A stretch of DNA of 64,000 nt from Amycolatopsis arida (GTDB lineage: Bacteria; Actinomycetota; Actinomycetes; Mycobacteriales; Pseudonocardiaceae). Position 1 is the stretch's first letter. Every line of letters begins with the position of its first letter. Made by a program: the position numbers and the translations under genes. Location: NCBI RefSeq assembly GCF_900115565.1, contig NZ_FOWW01000003.1, positions 372,001 to 436,000 of the forward strand, written 5' to 3'. A model generated the notes under the pieces. The model was not told the origin of the DNA, searched no databases, and saw only the letters and a program-made list of their open reading frames with translations. Shown here piece by piece: positions 1 to 7,788 of this stretch.

Positions 1-2
1 GC

Positions 3-365
3 GGCGAGGTGGACCCGGTCCCGCTGATCCGGGACGACGCCGGCGGGGTGCTCGTCGGCCGGGGTGTGCTCGGCCCGGTGCGCGGTGTGGCGTACTGCGA
101 CGACGAGGTCGCGCTGCGCGGCCTCGCCCGGCGGATCGAGGTGGAGCCCGACCCGCACTCGGCTGGCGGCGGCCCGGGGCTGGTGGTGCGGGTGAGCCGG
201 GGGCTGCTGTTCCGGCGGCAGATCACGTACACGGGCCGGGCGGTGCAGCTCGGCTGCGTGCCGGTGACGCCGGTGTCCGACGGCGTGCCCTACCCGCGGC
301 CGATGTCGCGCTGGACCTGGTACAAGCACACCGAGCCGCTCCGCCTCGTCCGCGGCCTGGCCTGA
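3..365 (+). CDS. C-terminal part of a possible diacylglycerol-kinase-like lipid kinase (5' end outside window)
   Basis: The frame is open from the first complete codon of the window to a TGA, so the start lies upstream; about 120 residues are visible. The beta-rich C-terminus ends in a conserved-looking stretch (VTPVSDGVPYPRPMSRWTWY followed by KHTEPLRL). That ending resembles the C-terminal domain of actinobacterial diacylglycerol/sphingosine-kinase-like proteins, but this is from memory and the catalytic domain is not in view. The gene is convergent with the TetR gene that follows. The coding frame is well supported; the family name is tentative. Confidence 0.4.
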   Translation, partial: GEVDPVPLIRDDAGGVLVGRGVLGPVRGVAYCDDEVALRGLARRIEVEPDPHSAGGGPGLVVRVSRGLLFRRQITYTGRAVQLGCVPVTPVSDGVPYPRPMSRWTWYKHTEPLRLVRGLA

Positions 366-386
366 CCCGACGCGCAGGGCCAACGC

Positions 387-430
387 GGCGACGCGAGCGG
401 CGAACACAGCGACGCGAGCGAACATGCGGG
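387..430 (+). repeat. Copy a of the GCGAACAC intergenic repeat
   Basis: A GC-rich string built around AACACAGCGACGCG with a second GCGAACA-type half. It lies between two convergent genes. Related copies occur at 15913-15945 (minus strand), 33270-33302 and 40336-40366. Confidence 0.55.
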
Positions 431-447
431 AGCGCCAGGCCACTGGG

Positions 448-1095
448 TCAGGTGAGGCGGGTGAGGATGTCGGCGCCGTGCTCGCGGAGGCGTTGGACGC
501 CGCCGATGGTGAACTCGGTGAGCAGGTCGATCAGCGCCTCCCGGGGCGGCGGCTCGGCCTCCCACGCCTGGTTCACCAGCGCCTCGGCCATCGCCATGGA
601 CATCGTCACCAGCGCGACGTCGGTGCGGCCGGGCTCGATGCCGTGCTCCGCCCAACGCCGCCGGCTCGCCTCGGTGTAGAGCCGGGCCAGCCGGGCCCGC
701 ACCCGGCTCAGTGCCGGGTCGCCGGCGCGCTCGGCCTCCTGCAGCACGGGCAACGCCGCCGGGTGCTCGGCGACGAACTCGAACATCGCCGCGAAGTTGC
801 TCCGCGCCCACGCCCGCAGATCCTCGGTGCCGTCCCGCGCCCGCGCCCCGATCCAGTCGACGGCGAGCTCCTCGACCTCCGCGACCACCGCGGCGAACAG
901 CGCCGACTTGTCACCGAAGTGCTCGTACACGCTCTGCCGGGTTAGCCCCGCCGTACGAGCGATCTGCTCGACGGTCGCGGCCGTCGAGCCCTGGGTCGCG
1001 AACACCTCACGCGCCGCGACCAGCAGGGATGCTCGCTGCTCCTCCGCCGGAACCTTCCGGGGGCGCCCCGGCCCCCGACGGAAGTGGGTTGACAT
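448..1095 (-). CDS. TetR-family transcriptional regulator
   Basis: A 215-residue TetR-type repressor. The N-terminal helix-turn-helix spans about residues 40-61 (TVEQIARTAGLTRQSVYEHF), preceded by a basic arm (GPGRPRK). The remainder is the alpha-helical ligand-binding and dimerisation domain. It is divergent from the secreted lipase gene, with a 68-bp gap containing a perfect inverted repeat at 1120-1141. By the usual TetR logic it probably represses itself and the lipase gene. The ligand is unknown. The ATG at 1095 begins a normal-length TetR protein. Confidence 0.9.
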   Translation of the reverse strand: MSTHFRRGPGRPRKVPAEEQRASLLVAAREVFATQGSTAATVEQIARTAGLTRQSVYEHFGDKSALFAAVVAEVEELAVDWIGARARDGTEDLRAWARSNFAAMFEFVAEHPAALPVLQEAERAGDPALSRVRARLARLYTEASRRRWAEHGIEPGRTDVALVTMSMAMAEALVNQAWEAEPPPREALIDLLTEFTIGGVQRLREHGADILTRLT

Positions 1096-1119
1096 TGTGT
1101 GTCACCTCACTCGCATACT

Positions 1120-1141
1120 TTTCCGACACTGCTGTCGGAAA
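1120..1141. promoter_or_regulatory. Probable TetR operator
   Basis: Perfect 9-bp arms (TTTCCGACA and TGTCGGAAA) separated by 4 bp, lying between the divergent TetR and lipase genes. The site sits 23 bp before the lipase ATG, so a bound repressor would cover the promoter or leader. Confidence 0.7.
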
Positions 1142-1163
1142 CCTTCCCTCCCGAGGAGCGAGT

Positions 1164-2423
1164 ATGCGCCCACCCGGTCGGCTTCGCCGGACCCTCGCCA
1201 TCCTGCTCGCCGGCACGGCCAGTCTCGCCGTGCTGACCGCCACCACCACACCGGTCGCCGCCGAACCCGCGACCGAGGTCGCCAGCGCGGCCGACGACTT
1301 CTACGACCCGCCCTCACCGCTGCCCCCTGGCCGCAACGGCGACCTCATCAAGCACGAGCCGTCCGAGTTCTACCTGGACCCGCTCAAGCTGCTGCCCGCG
1401 CCGGCCGAGGTGCGGCGGATCATGTACCGCAGCACCGACACGCACGACCGGCCGATCCCGGTGACCGGGGTGGTGCTCACCCCGCACGTCCCGTGGATCG
1501 GCGCCGGGCCCCGCCCGATCATCGGCTACGCCCCGGGTACCCAGGGGATCGGCGACAACTGCGCGCCGTCCAAGGCACTGGCCGCGGGCCTCGAGTACGA
1601 GGGCCCGTTCATCGACGGCCTGCTCAAGCGCGGCTACGGCGTCGTGGTCACCGACTACGAGGGCCTGGGCACCCCGGGCATGCACACCTACGTCAACCGG
1701 GCGGCCGAGGGGCACGCGCTGCTCGACGCGGTGCGCGCGGCGCAGCGGCTGGCCGAGGCGAACCTGCCGGACGCCGGCCCGGTCGCGGTGGTCGGCTACT
1801 CGCAGGGCGGCGGCGCCTCGGCGTCGGCCGCCGAGCTGCACCCCGAGTACGCCCCCGAGCTGGAGCTGAAGGGCGCCTACGCCGGCGCCCCGCCGGCCGA
1901 TCTCGCCGTCATGGCGAGGAACCTGGACGGCCACTACGCCGCCGGCTTCATCGGGTACGCGCTGCACAGCCTCGACTACGCCTACCCGGAGCTGAACATC
2001 ATGGACCTGCTCAACGAGAAGGGCCGGCGGATGGCGGAGGAGATCATTCCCAAGTGCACGCCGCAGGCGATCATCGACTACGCGTTCACCAAGTCGACCA
2101 CGCTGACCAAGGACGGCCGCCCGCTCGAGGCCTACCTCGACGAGGAGCCGTACGCGTCGCGGGTGGCCGAGCAGCGGATCGGCGAGCGCCGGCCCACCGT
2201 GCCGACGCTGGTGGTGCACAGCAAGCTGGACGACATCGTGCCCTACGACCAGGGCCGGCGGATGGCACTCGACTGGTGCGCCAAGGGCGTGACCGTGCAG
2301 CTGAGCAGCTCGCTGGTGCCGACCCACGTCGGCGGCGCGATCCGCGCCTTCCCGGAGATGTTCGCCTGGCTGGAGGGCCGGTTCGCCGGCCTGCCGGCGC
2401 CGAGCAACTGCGGAAAATTCTGA
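1164..2423 (+). CDS. Secreted lipase/esterase of the LIP family
   Basis: A 419-residue secreted alpha/beta-hydrolase. Residues 1-33 form a signal peptide (twin-arginine-poor basic start, hydrophobic LAILLAGTASLAVL, cleavage near VAA). The nucleophile elbow GYSQGG puts the catalytic serine at about residue 213; the later KLDDIVPY and PTHVGG stretches supply the expected Asp and His. Length and motif order fit the secretory lipase family known from Candida and actinobacteria. The ATG at 1164 follows a GAGGAGCG ribosome-binding site; the longer upstream frame is not used. It is divergent from a TetR gene that probably controls it. The natural substrate is not readable. Confidence 0.88.
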   Translation: MRPPGRLRRTLAILLAGTASLAVLTATTTPVAAEPATEVASAADDFYDPPSPLPPGRNGDLIKHEPSEFYLDPLKLLPAPAEVRRIMYRSTDTHDRPIPVTGVVLTPHVPWIGAGPRPIIGYAPGTQGIGDNCAPSKALAAGLEYEGPFIDGLLKRGYGVVVTDYEGLGTPGMHTYVNRAAEGHALLDAVRAAQRLAEANLPDAGPVAVVGYSQGGGASASAAELHPEYAPELELKGAYAGAPPADLAVMARNLDGHYAAGFIGYALHSLDYAYPELNIMDLLNEKGRRMAEEIIPKCTPQAIIDYAFTKSTTLTKDGRPLEAYLDEEPYASRVAEQRIGERRPTVPTLVVHSKLDDIVPYDQGRRMALDWCAKGVTVQLSSSLVPTHVGGAIRAFPEMFAWLEGRFAGLPAPSNCGKF

Positions 2424-2429
2424 GCTGAC

Positions 2430-2465
2430 CCGGGTGCGGCGCCCCGCGCGGGGCGCCGCACCCGG
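2430..2465. terminator. Bidirectional hairpin between convergent genes
   Basis: A perfect 36-bp palindrome (16-bp arms around GCGC) between the lipase stop and the DUF3151 stop. There is no T tract. Placement suggests a shared terminator of the strong-hairpin type common in high-GC actinobacteria. Confidence 0.75.
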
Positions 2466-2470
2466 TCGGC

Positions 2471-2887
2471 TCACGTCAGCCCGGTGGCCTCCGCCGCCGC
2501 GGGGTCGGAGTCGGCGAGGAACTGCCGGCAACGCTCGTACTCCTCGGTCTCGCCGATCCGGCCGGCGGCCTTGCCGAGCACCGCGAGCGAGCGCAGGAAC
2601 CCCTGGTTCGGCCGGTGCCGCCAGGGCACCGGCCCGTGGCCCTTCCACCCGGCGCGGCGCAGCTGGTCCAGACCACGGTGGTAGCCGGTGCGGGCGTAGG
2701 CGTAGGCGGCGACGATCTCGCCCGCGGCGAGGGCCCGCTCGGCCAGCGCCGCCCACGCCTCGCTGAAGTCGGGGTGCTCGGCGGCGACCTCGGCCGGGTC
2801 GGTCCCGGCGTCGAGGGCGGCCTGGGCGTCGGGTCGGTCGGGCAGGTGGGTCGGCGCGGGGCCACCCAGCAGGTTGGCGTCGGTCAT
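2471..2887 (-). CDS. DUF3151 family protein
   Basis: A 138-residue soluble protein. It carries the conserved DUF3151 core (AYAYARTGYHRGLDQLRR, then GPVPWRHRPNQGFLR and a C-terminal RCRQFLADSDP). The family is restricted to actinobacteria and has no established function; its helical repeats look like a protein-interaction fold. The ATG at 2887 is chosen because the family homology begins just after it. A 28-residue membrane ORF ends 7 bp upstream and may be co-transcribed. Confidence 0.85.
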   Translation of the reverse strand: MTDANLLGGPAPTHLPDRPDAQAALDAGTDPAEVAAEHPDFSEAWAALAERALAAGEIVAAYAYARTGYHRGLDQLRRAGWKGHGPVPWRHRPNQGFLRSLAVLGKAAGRIGETEEYERCRQFLADSDPAAAEATGLT

Positions 2888-2894
2888 GCGGCCA

Positions 2895-2981
2895 TTACAG
2901 CAGCACGGCCAGCACGGTGCTCGCCCCCAGCAGCACGAGCGCGGCGACCAGCACGGCGGCGACCACACGTTTGGGCATCAT
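2895..2981 (-). CDS. Small single-span membrane protein (28 aa)
   Basis: A short ORF starting with two ATG codons (MMPKRVV) and continuing as one hydrophobic helix (AAVLVAALVLLGASTVLAVLL) to TAA. A purine-rich AAGG lies about 10 bp before the start. It sits immediately upstream of the DUF3151 gene on the same strand with a 7-bp gap. The positive N-terminus followed by one helix fits a small membrane peptide. No homologue is recognised. Confidence 0.45.
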   Translation of the reverse strand: MMPKRVVAAVLVAALVLLGASTVLAVLL

Positions 2982-3108
2982 CGCGGACACCTTGCCGCGC
3001 GCCGCCCCCGCGAGGCAACCCGCGACCCCTTACGGGTGAACCCTGGCTTTTCCTCCCCTTTTCCGGGATTCGGCCCACCGGGCGAGACATTCGGGAGAGG
3101 ATGTCGCG

Positions 3109-4317
3109 GTGAGCCAGGTCGCGCCCCTTTCACCCGTTCCGCCCCAGCCGCCGACCGGGGCGCTCGACGACATCGACGTGCCGCGCGGTCCGGTCGCGAA
3201 GACCAGGCTGTTCTTCCGGCGGCACTGGGAGCGCGGGGAGCCGGGCCGGGAGACGCCGGAGTGGGTGGTGCGGTACTGCTACCGCACCTGGCTGGTGGCG
3301 TTGCTGTTCAAGGTGCTGGGCTCGTCGTGGGACATGTCGTGGCACTTCAAGTGGCTGCGCGACGACCTCGCCCCGCCGCACCTGCTGAACTCGGTCGGCA
3401 CGGTCATGGTGTGCGTGCTGGTGGCGATCCACTCGTTCACCGGCATGGCCTGCGACCGCCGCTCGCTGCGGCTGATGCAGGCCGGCACCGTGATGTTCCT
3501 CGTCGCCGCGCCGCTGGACGTGATCAACCACCGGGTCAGCGGGCTGGACCTCACCGCGTGGAGCGCCACGCACGGCCTGCTCTACCTGGGCACCGCGATC
3601 ATGATCCTCGGCGCGATCGACGGGTGGCGGAAGATCGCCCCGCCCGGCCCGGTACGCGCGTGGACACTCACCGCGCTGTGGATGTTCTTCCTGGAGAACG
3701 CGTTCTTCCCGAACGGGCAGCAGGAGTACGGCATCCTCGAGCTCCGCTCCTGGGAGCGCGGAGAGCCCTACGCCGAGCCGTCGCTGCTGGAGTTCGCCGC
3801 CCAGGACATCGGGCGCGCGGTGGACCGCGAGGCGGTGATCCACTTCGCGCTGCCGATCGGGGACTGGGTGTACCCGCTGTGGGGCATCGGCGTGATGGCG
3901 CTGATCCTCGGCGCGGCCCGGTACACGGTCGGCAGGGCGTGGACCGCGACGACGGTCGCCGCCGGCTACGTCGCGTACCGCGCGCTGATCTGGCCGCTGC
4001 TGACGTGGGCCGACTTCCCGACCTCGACCGTGCCGTTCTACCTGGTGTTCGTGGGCCTGGCGGTGGACGTCGCGTGGCGGGTCGGTCGCGGGCGGGCCAC
4101 GGCAACCGCGGGGGCGGCGGCGGTGCTGGTCACCGCGTTCGGCTACGGCGCGCTGTGGACGCAGGCCCAGCTGCGGCCGTGGCTGCTCGGTGACGCGCCG
4201 ACGGAGACCGCGCCCCCGGTGGCGTACTGGACGGCCGCCGTGGTGCTGGCCGGCACCGCGGCCCTCTGGACGGCCGCCGGCCCACTCAGCCGCCGCTGGT
4301 CAGCCCGAACGCCATGA
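3109..4317 (+). CDS. Multi-pass integral membrane protein, function unknown
   Basis: A 402-residue protein with roughly nine or ten hydrophobic segments, for example LLNSVGTVMVCVLVAIHSF near residue 100 and VPFYLVFVGLAVDVAW near 310. A 55-residue soluble N-terminus rich in proline precedes them. Histidines and charged residues lie near the membrane (DMSWHFKWLRDD, DVINHRVSGLD). I do not recognise the family. The GTG start follows GAGAGGATG. The TGA stop lies inside the inverted repeat at 4311-4363. Confidence 0.7.
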   Translation: MSQVAPLSPVPPQPPTGALDDIDVPRGPVAKTRLFFRRHWERGEPGRETPEWVVRYCYRTWLVALLFKVLGSSWDMSWHFKWLRDDLAPPHLLNSVGTVMVCVLVAIHSFTGMACDRRSLRLMQAGTVMFLVAAPLDVINHRVSGLDLTAWSATHGLLYLGTAIMILGAIDGWRKIAPPGPVRAWTLTALWMFFLENAFFPNGQQEYGILELRSWERGEPYAEPSLLEFAAQDIGRAVDREAVIHFALPIGDWVYPLWGIGVMALILGAARYTVGRAWTATTVAAGYVAYRALIWPLLTWADFPTSTVPFYLVFVGLAVDVAWRVGRGRATATAGAAAVLVTAFGYGALWTQAQLRPWLLGDAPTETAPPVAYWTAAVVLAGTAALWTAAGPLSRRWSARTP

Positions 4318-4363
4318 AGGCCATCTTCATCGCACTGAACGCGATGAAGGTGGCCTTCATGGC
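4311..4363. repeat. ATGAAGGCC palindromic intergenic repeat, copy 1
   Basis: A 53-bp structure with 23-bp arms (one mismatch) around a 7-base loop ACTGAAC. Each arm is itself a smaller palindrome (ATGAAGG...CTTCAT). It supplies the stop codon of the upstream membrane gene and lies between convergent genes. A second copy is at 41226-41277. It could act as a terminator. Confidence 0.75.
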
Positions 4364-4378
4364 ACGGTACGGACCGGC

Positions 4379-5410
4379 TCAGCTCATCTTCGTGCCGGCG
4401 GACTTGAGGGCCTCGGCGGCCTCGACGACCCGCTTGGCCATCGAGCCCTCGGCGACCTTCATGTAGCTGCGCGGGTCGTAGACCTTCTTGTTGCCGACCT
4501 CGCCGTCGATCTTCAGCACGCCGTCGTAGTTCTTGAACATGTGGTCGGCGATCGGGCGAGTGAAGGCGTACTGCGTGTCGGTGTCGACGTTCATCTTCAC
4601 CACGCCGTAGGACACCGCCTCGTGGATCTCCTCCAGCAGCGAGCCGGACCCGCCGTGGAAGACCAGCTGGAACGGCTTCGAGCCCTCGGGAAGGCCGAGC
4701 TTCTCCGTGGCGACCCGCTGCCCGCCCTTGAGCACCTCCGGGCGCAGCTTGACGTTGCCCGGCTTGTAGACGCCGTGCACGTTGCCGAACGTCGCGGCCA
4801 GCAGGTAGCGGCCCTTCTCGCCGGCACCGAGGGTCTCCACCGTGCGGACGAAGTCGCCCTCGGCGGTGTAGAGCTTCTCGTTGATGTCGTGGGCGACGCC
4901 GTCCTCCTCACCGCCGACGACGCCGATCTCCACCTCGAGGATGATCTTCGCGGCGGCCGCCCTGTCCAGCAGCTCGGCGGCGATCTCCAGGTTCTCCTCG
5001 AGGTCGATCGCCGAGCCGTCCCACATGTGCGACTGGAACAGCGGGTTCTCGCCGCGGTTCACCCGCTCCTGGGACAGCGCGATCAGCGGCCGGACGAAGC
5101 CGTCGAGCTTGTCCTTCGGGCAGTGGTCGGTGTGCAGCGCCACGTTGATCGGGTACTTCTCCGCCACGACGTGCGCGAACTCCGCCAGCGCGCGGGCCCC
5201 GGTGACCATGTCCTTGACCTTCTGCCCCGACGCGAACTCGGCGCCGCCGGTGGAGAACTGGATGATCCCGTCGCTCTCCGCCTCGGCGAAGCCGCGCAGC
5301 GCGGCGTTCAACGTCTCCGACGAGGTCACGTTGATGGCCGGGTACGCGAACTCGCCTTCCTTGGCCCGGTCCAGCATTTCCGCGTAGACCTCGGGGGTGG
5401 CGATGGGCAT
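4379..5410 (-). CDS. fbaA: Class II fructose-bisphosphate aldolase
   Basis: A 343-residue zinc-dependent aldolase that cleaves fructose-1,6-bisphosphate to DHAP and glyceraldehyde-3-phosphate in glycolysis, and does the reverse in gluconeogenesis. The signature LHTDHC places catalytic Asp95 and zinc-binding His96. Later FGNVHGVY and VFHGGSGS supply zinc histidines and the phosphate-binding loop. Full length for the long class II (FbaA) type. The ATG at 5410 follows an excellent AAGGAGGAG, so the longer frame upstream is not the start. It is preceded by a hairpin at 5445-5480 that separates it from the upstream oxidoreductase gene. Confidence 0.97.
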   Translation of the reverse strand: MPIATPEVYAEMLDRAKEGEFAYPAINVTSSETLNAALRGFAEAESDGIIQFSTGGAEFASGQKVKDMVTGARALAEFAHVVAEKYPINVALHTDHCPKDKLDGFVRPLIALSQERVNRGENPLFQSHMWDGSAIDLEENLEIAAELLDRAAAAKIILEVEIGVVGGEEDGVAHDINEKLYTAEGDFVRTVETLGAGEKGRYLLAATFGNVHGVYKPGNVKLRPEVLKGGQRVATEKLGLPEGSKPFQLVFHGGSGSLLEEIHEAVSYGVVKMNVDTDTQYAFTRPIADHMFKNYDGVLKIDGEVGNKKVYDPRSYMKVAEGSMAKRVVEAAEALKSAGTKMS

Positions 5411-5444
5411 CGGTGCTCCTCCTTGCGGAAGCGGGCGGAAAACG

Positions 5445-5480
5445 GCCTTCGCCCGGCATCCTACGAGGCCGGGCGAAGGC
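5445..5480 (-). terminator. Hairpin terminator between oxidoreductase gene and fbaA
   Basis: Perfect 13-bp arms (GCCTTCGCCCGGC and its complement) with a 10-base loop. It lies 33 bp past the stop of the LLM-type gene and upstream of fbaA on the same strand, so the two genes are probably transcribed separately. Confidence 0.7.
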
Positions 5481-5512
5481 ACACATGCTCGCTACGGGGA
5501 GGCCGGGAACGG

Positions 5513-6361
5513 TCAGGAACCCAGCAACACCTCCGCCAGCGCGCGGTACCCGGGGAGCGGGTCGCCGCCCCCGGCGCCGACCACCACCTGGACGGCCACG
5601 TGGTCGGCGCCGGCGTCCAGGTGGGCCCGCACCCCGGCGGCGACGGTCGCCGCGTCGCCGTGCACCACCAGGTCGTCGACCAGCCGGTCGCTGCCGCCAT
5701 CGGCGAGGTCGGCGTCGCTGTAGCCCAGCCAGCGCAGGTTGCGCTGGTAGTTGCGCAGGGACAGGTACGGGTCGCGGACCGCCGGCCTGGCGAGCTCCCT
5801 GGCCTTCGCCGGGTCGGTCTCCAGCACGACCTTCTGCTCCGGGGCGAGCAGCGGGCCGGTGCCGAGGATCTCCCGGGCGCGGCGGGTGTGCTCCGGCGTG
5901 GTGAGGTACGGGTGCGCGCCCGCGGTCCGCTCGCCGGCGAGGGCGAGCACCTTCGGGCCGAGCGCGGCCAGTGCCCTGCCGGCCACCGGCACGCCCGCGG
6001 CGTCGAGCTCGTCGAGGTAGGAGACGATCCTGTCGTAGGGGCGCTGGTAGGTCGCGGTCGCCTCGGGATGACCGATGCCGACGCCGAGCAGGAAACGGTC
6101 CGGGTGGCGGGCGGCGATCCGGTGGTAGGACTCGGCGACGGTGGCCGCGCCGTCGGACCACATGTTGACGATGCCGGTCGCGACCGCGATCGAGCCGGTC
6201 GCGTCGAGCAGCTCCTCCACCAGCCGCAGGTCACCGGACGGGGACCCGCCGACCCAGACCGTGCCGTAGCCGAGCCGCTCCGCCTCGGCGGCCAGCTCGG
6301 GCGTGAGCCCGTAGCCGGGGAAGGCGGGCAGCCAGATTCCGATCTTTCCCAGGTTCACCAT
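5513..6361 (-). CDS. LLM-class F420-dependent oxidoreductase
   Basis: A 282-residue luciferase-like TIM-barrel protein. It opens with LGKIGIWLPAF and carries a GYGTVWVGGSPSGD segment, an IVNMWSD strand and a DRFLLGVGIGHPE loop. This pattern is typical of the actinobacterial F420-dependent TIGR03620-type subfamily. F420 rather than FMN use is inferred from family and phylum. The substrate is unknown. It is divergent from an SDR gene, with a cluster of CTACCG repeats in between, suggesting shared control of a redox pair. Confidence 0.85.
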   Translation of the reverse strand: MVNLGKIGIWLPAFPGYGLTPELAAEAERLGYGTVWVGGSPSGDLRLVEELLDATGSIAVATGIVNMWSDGAATVAESYHRIAARHPDRFLLGVGIGHPEATATYQRPYDRIVSYLDELDAAGVPVAGRALAALGPKVLALAGERTAGAHPYLTTPEHTRRAREILGTGPLLAPEQKVVLETDPAKARELARPAVRDPYLSLRNYQRNLRWLGYSDADLADGGSDRLVDDLVVHGDAATVAAGVRAHLDAGADHVAVQVVVGAGGGDPLPGYRALAEVLLGS

Positions 6362-6396
6362 GCCGGTGGCAACCCACCGATCCCCGCCACAATTCC

Positions 6397-6436
6397 CTAC
6401 CGACCAGTAGCCTACCGGCGGTAGGTTGAGCTACCG
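6397..6436. promoter_or_regulatory. CTACCG repeat cluster, candidate operator
   Basis: Three direct CTACCG hexamers (6397, 6412, 6431) and one inverted CGGTAG (6419-6424). The middle pair forms a perfect CCTACC-GGC-GGTAGG palindrome at 6411-6425. It lies between the divergent LLM and SDR genes. No regulator is encoded next to it. Confidence 0.5.
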
Positions 6437-6478
6437 TCCACCACGGACCGGCGGCGAAGGCGGGACGAGGAGGCGGCG

Positions 6479-7369
6479 ATGGTGAGGACGGTCGCGGGCA
6501 AGGTGGTGCTGATCACGGGCGCGGCTCGGGGCATCGGCGCCGGGCTGGCCGAACGGCTGGCCGGTCACGGGGCGAAGGTCGCGCTGGTCGGGCTGGAGGC
6601 CGAGGAACAGGAGAAGGTGGCCGCCCGCATCGGCCCGGCCGCGCGGTCCTGGACCGCCGACGTCACCAGCTGGACCGATCTGGAGCGGGCCACGGCCGAG
6701 GTGGTCGAGCACTTCAGCGGGATCGACGTCGTGGTGGCCAACGCCGGCATTGCCACCACCGGGTTCGTCCGCTCGGTCGACCCGGTCGCCTTCGAGAAGG
6801 TGATCGAGGTGGACCTGCTCGGCGTGTGGCGGACGTTCCGGGTGACCATGCCGCACGTGCTGGAGCGCCGGGGCTACCTGTTGGCGATCTCCTCGCTCGC
6901 CGCGATCGCGCACGCGCCCGGCATGGCGAACTACGCGGCGGCCAAGGCCGGCGTCGAGGCGTTCTCCAACAGCCTGCGGGCCGAGCTGGCCCACCTCGGC
7001 GTGCGGGTCGGGGTGGCGCATCCCACCTGGATCCGCACCGACCTGGTGGAGAGCGCGGACGCGCACCCCGTGTTCGGCAAGCTGCGCACCGGGATGCCGG
7101 GGCTGCTCGGCAGGACCTACCCGCTGGAGGTCGCGCTCGACCTCCTCGAGGCCGGGATCGCCCGCCGCGCCCGCACGATCCACGTGCCGCGCTGGGTCGG
7201 CGCGCTGAAGTTGATCCGGTCGTTCCTGCCGCCGATCGTCGAGCTCAGCGGCCGGTTCCAGGGGGTGCCGGCGGCCGACCGGGCCGCGCTGGCCGACATC
7301 GCCGAGCGAGGCGCCCGCGCGGCCGCGGTCACCGGACCCGGGGGCCGGGCCGCCACCGGGGACTCCTGA
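6479..7369 (+). CDS. Short-chain dehydrogenase/reductase
   Basis: A 296-residue classical SDR. The NAD(P)-binding TGAARGIG is at residues 13-20, NAG at 88-90, the catalytic serine near 138-139 (ISSL) and YxxxK at 152-156 (YAAAK). A C-terminal extension of about 90 residues with VPRWVGALKLIRSFLPP looks amphipathic and may associate with membrane or lipid substrate. It is divergent from an F420-type oxidoreductase and ends 3 bp before the convergent YciI-like gene. The substrate cannot be read. Confidence 0.88.
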   Translation: MVRTVAGKVVLITGAARGIGAGLAERLAGHGAKVALVGLEAEEQEKVAARIGPAARSWTADVTSWTDLERATAEVVEHFSGIDVVVANAGIATTGFVRSVDPVAFEKVIEVDLLGVWRTFRVTMPHVLERRGYLLAISSLAAIAHAPGMANYAAAKAGVEAFSNSLRAELAHLGVRVGVAHPTWIRTDLVESADAHPVFGKLRTGMPGLLGRTYPLEVALDLLEAGIARRARTIHVPRWVGALKLIRSFLPPIVELSGRFQGVPAADRAALADIAERGARAAAVTGPGGRAATGDS

Positions 7370-7372
7370 ACG

Positions 7373-7654
7373 TCAGGCGCCGGACAGCCACGACCCGAGC
7401 AGCGGGGTGAACTCGCGTACCGTGCGGTCGGTGATCACGCCCTCGACGTGGTAGGGATCGGCGTCGATGATCCGCTGCAGCTCGGCCCGGTCCTCGGCCT
7501 GGAACAGCGCGACGCCGCCGGTGCCGTCGGCGAGCGGGCCGGCGACGCCCACCGCGCCCCGCTCGGCGAGCCCGCGGAGGTACTCCCGGTGCCGCGGCCG
7601 GACCTCGGCGAAACTCTCCGGCACGTACCGGAACTCCACGATGAACCAGGCCAT
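7373..7654 (-). CDS. YciI-like protein
   Basis: A 93-residue single-domain protein with the YciI/dimeric ferredoxin-like fold pattern. It has an N-terminal beta strand (WFIVEFRYVPE), a conserved histidine in RPRHREYLRGL, AGPLADGTGGVALFQAED, and DPYHVEGVI. The His-Asp pair is typical of the family, whose reactions are mostly unknown. The ATG at 7654 begins right at the domain start. It is convergent with the SDR gene. Confidence 0.85.
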   Translation of the reverse strand: MAWFIVEFRYVPESFAEVRPRHREYLRGLAERGAVGVAGPLADGTGGVALFQAEDRAELQRIIDADPYHVEGVITDRTVREFTPLLGSWLSGA

Positions 7655-7788
7655 GCACCCTCCCGATATCGGTTCCGCGGGTCGCACCGACCTCGTTCGG
7701 CGGCGTCCGCGAACCCCATCCAACCCGATACGCTGATCGCACGTGGGTGCCGGTCGGGGGCACGGTCACAGGAGGAGACGGGGTAGCG

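Noticed and set aside
711-2423. Longer N-terminal form of the lipase extending into the tetR gene
   Set aside because: The extension is the antisense of tetR, while ATG 1164 has a ribosome-binding site and begins a clear signal peptide.
4190-6424. A 744-codon plus-strand open frame opposite fbaA and the LLM gene
   Set aside because: It mirrors the third-position GC bias of two clear minus-strand genes and has no domain. Similar long shadows opposite clpB, glcD-like, dnaK and the MFS genes were rejected on the same ground.
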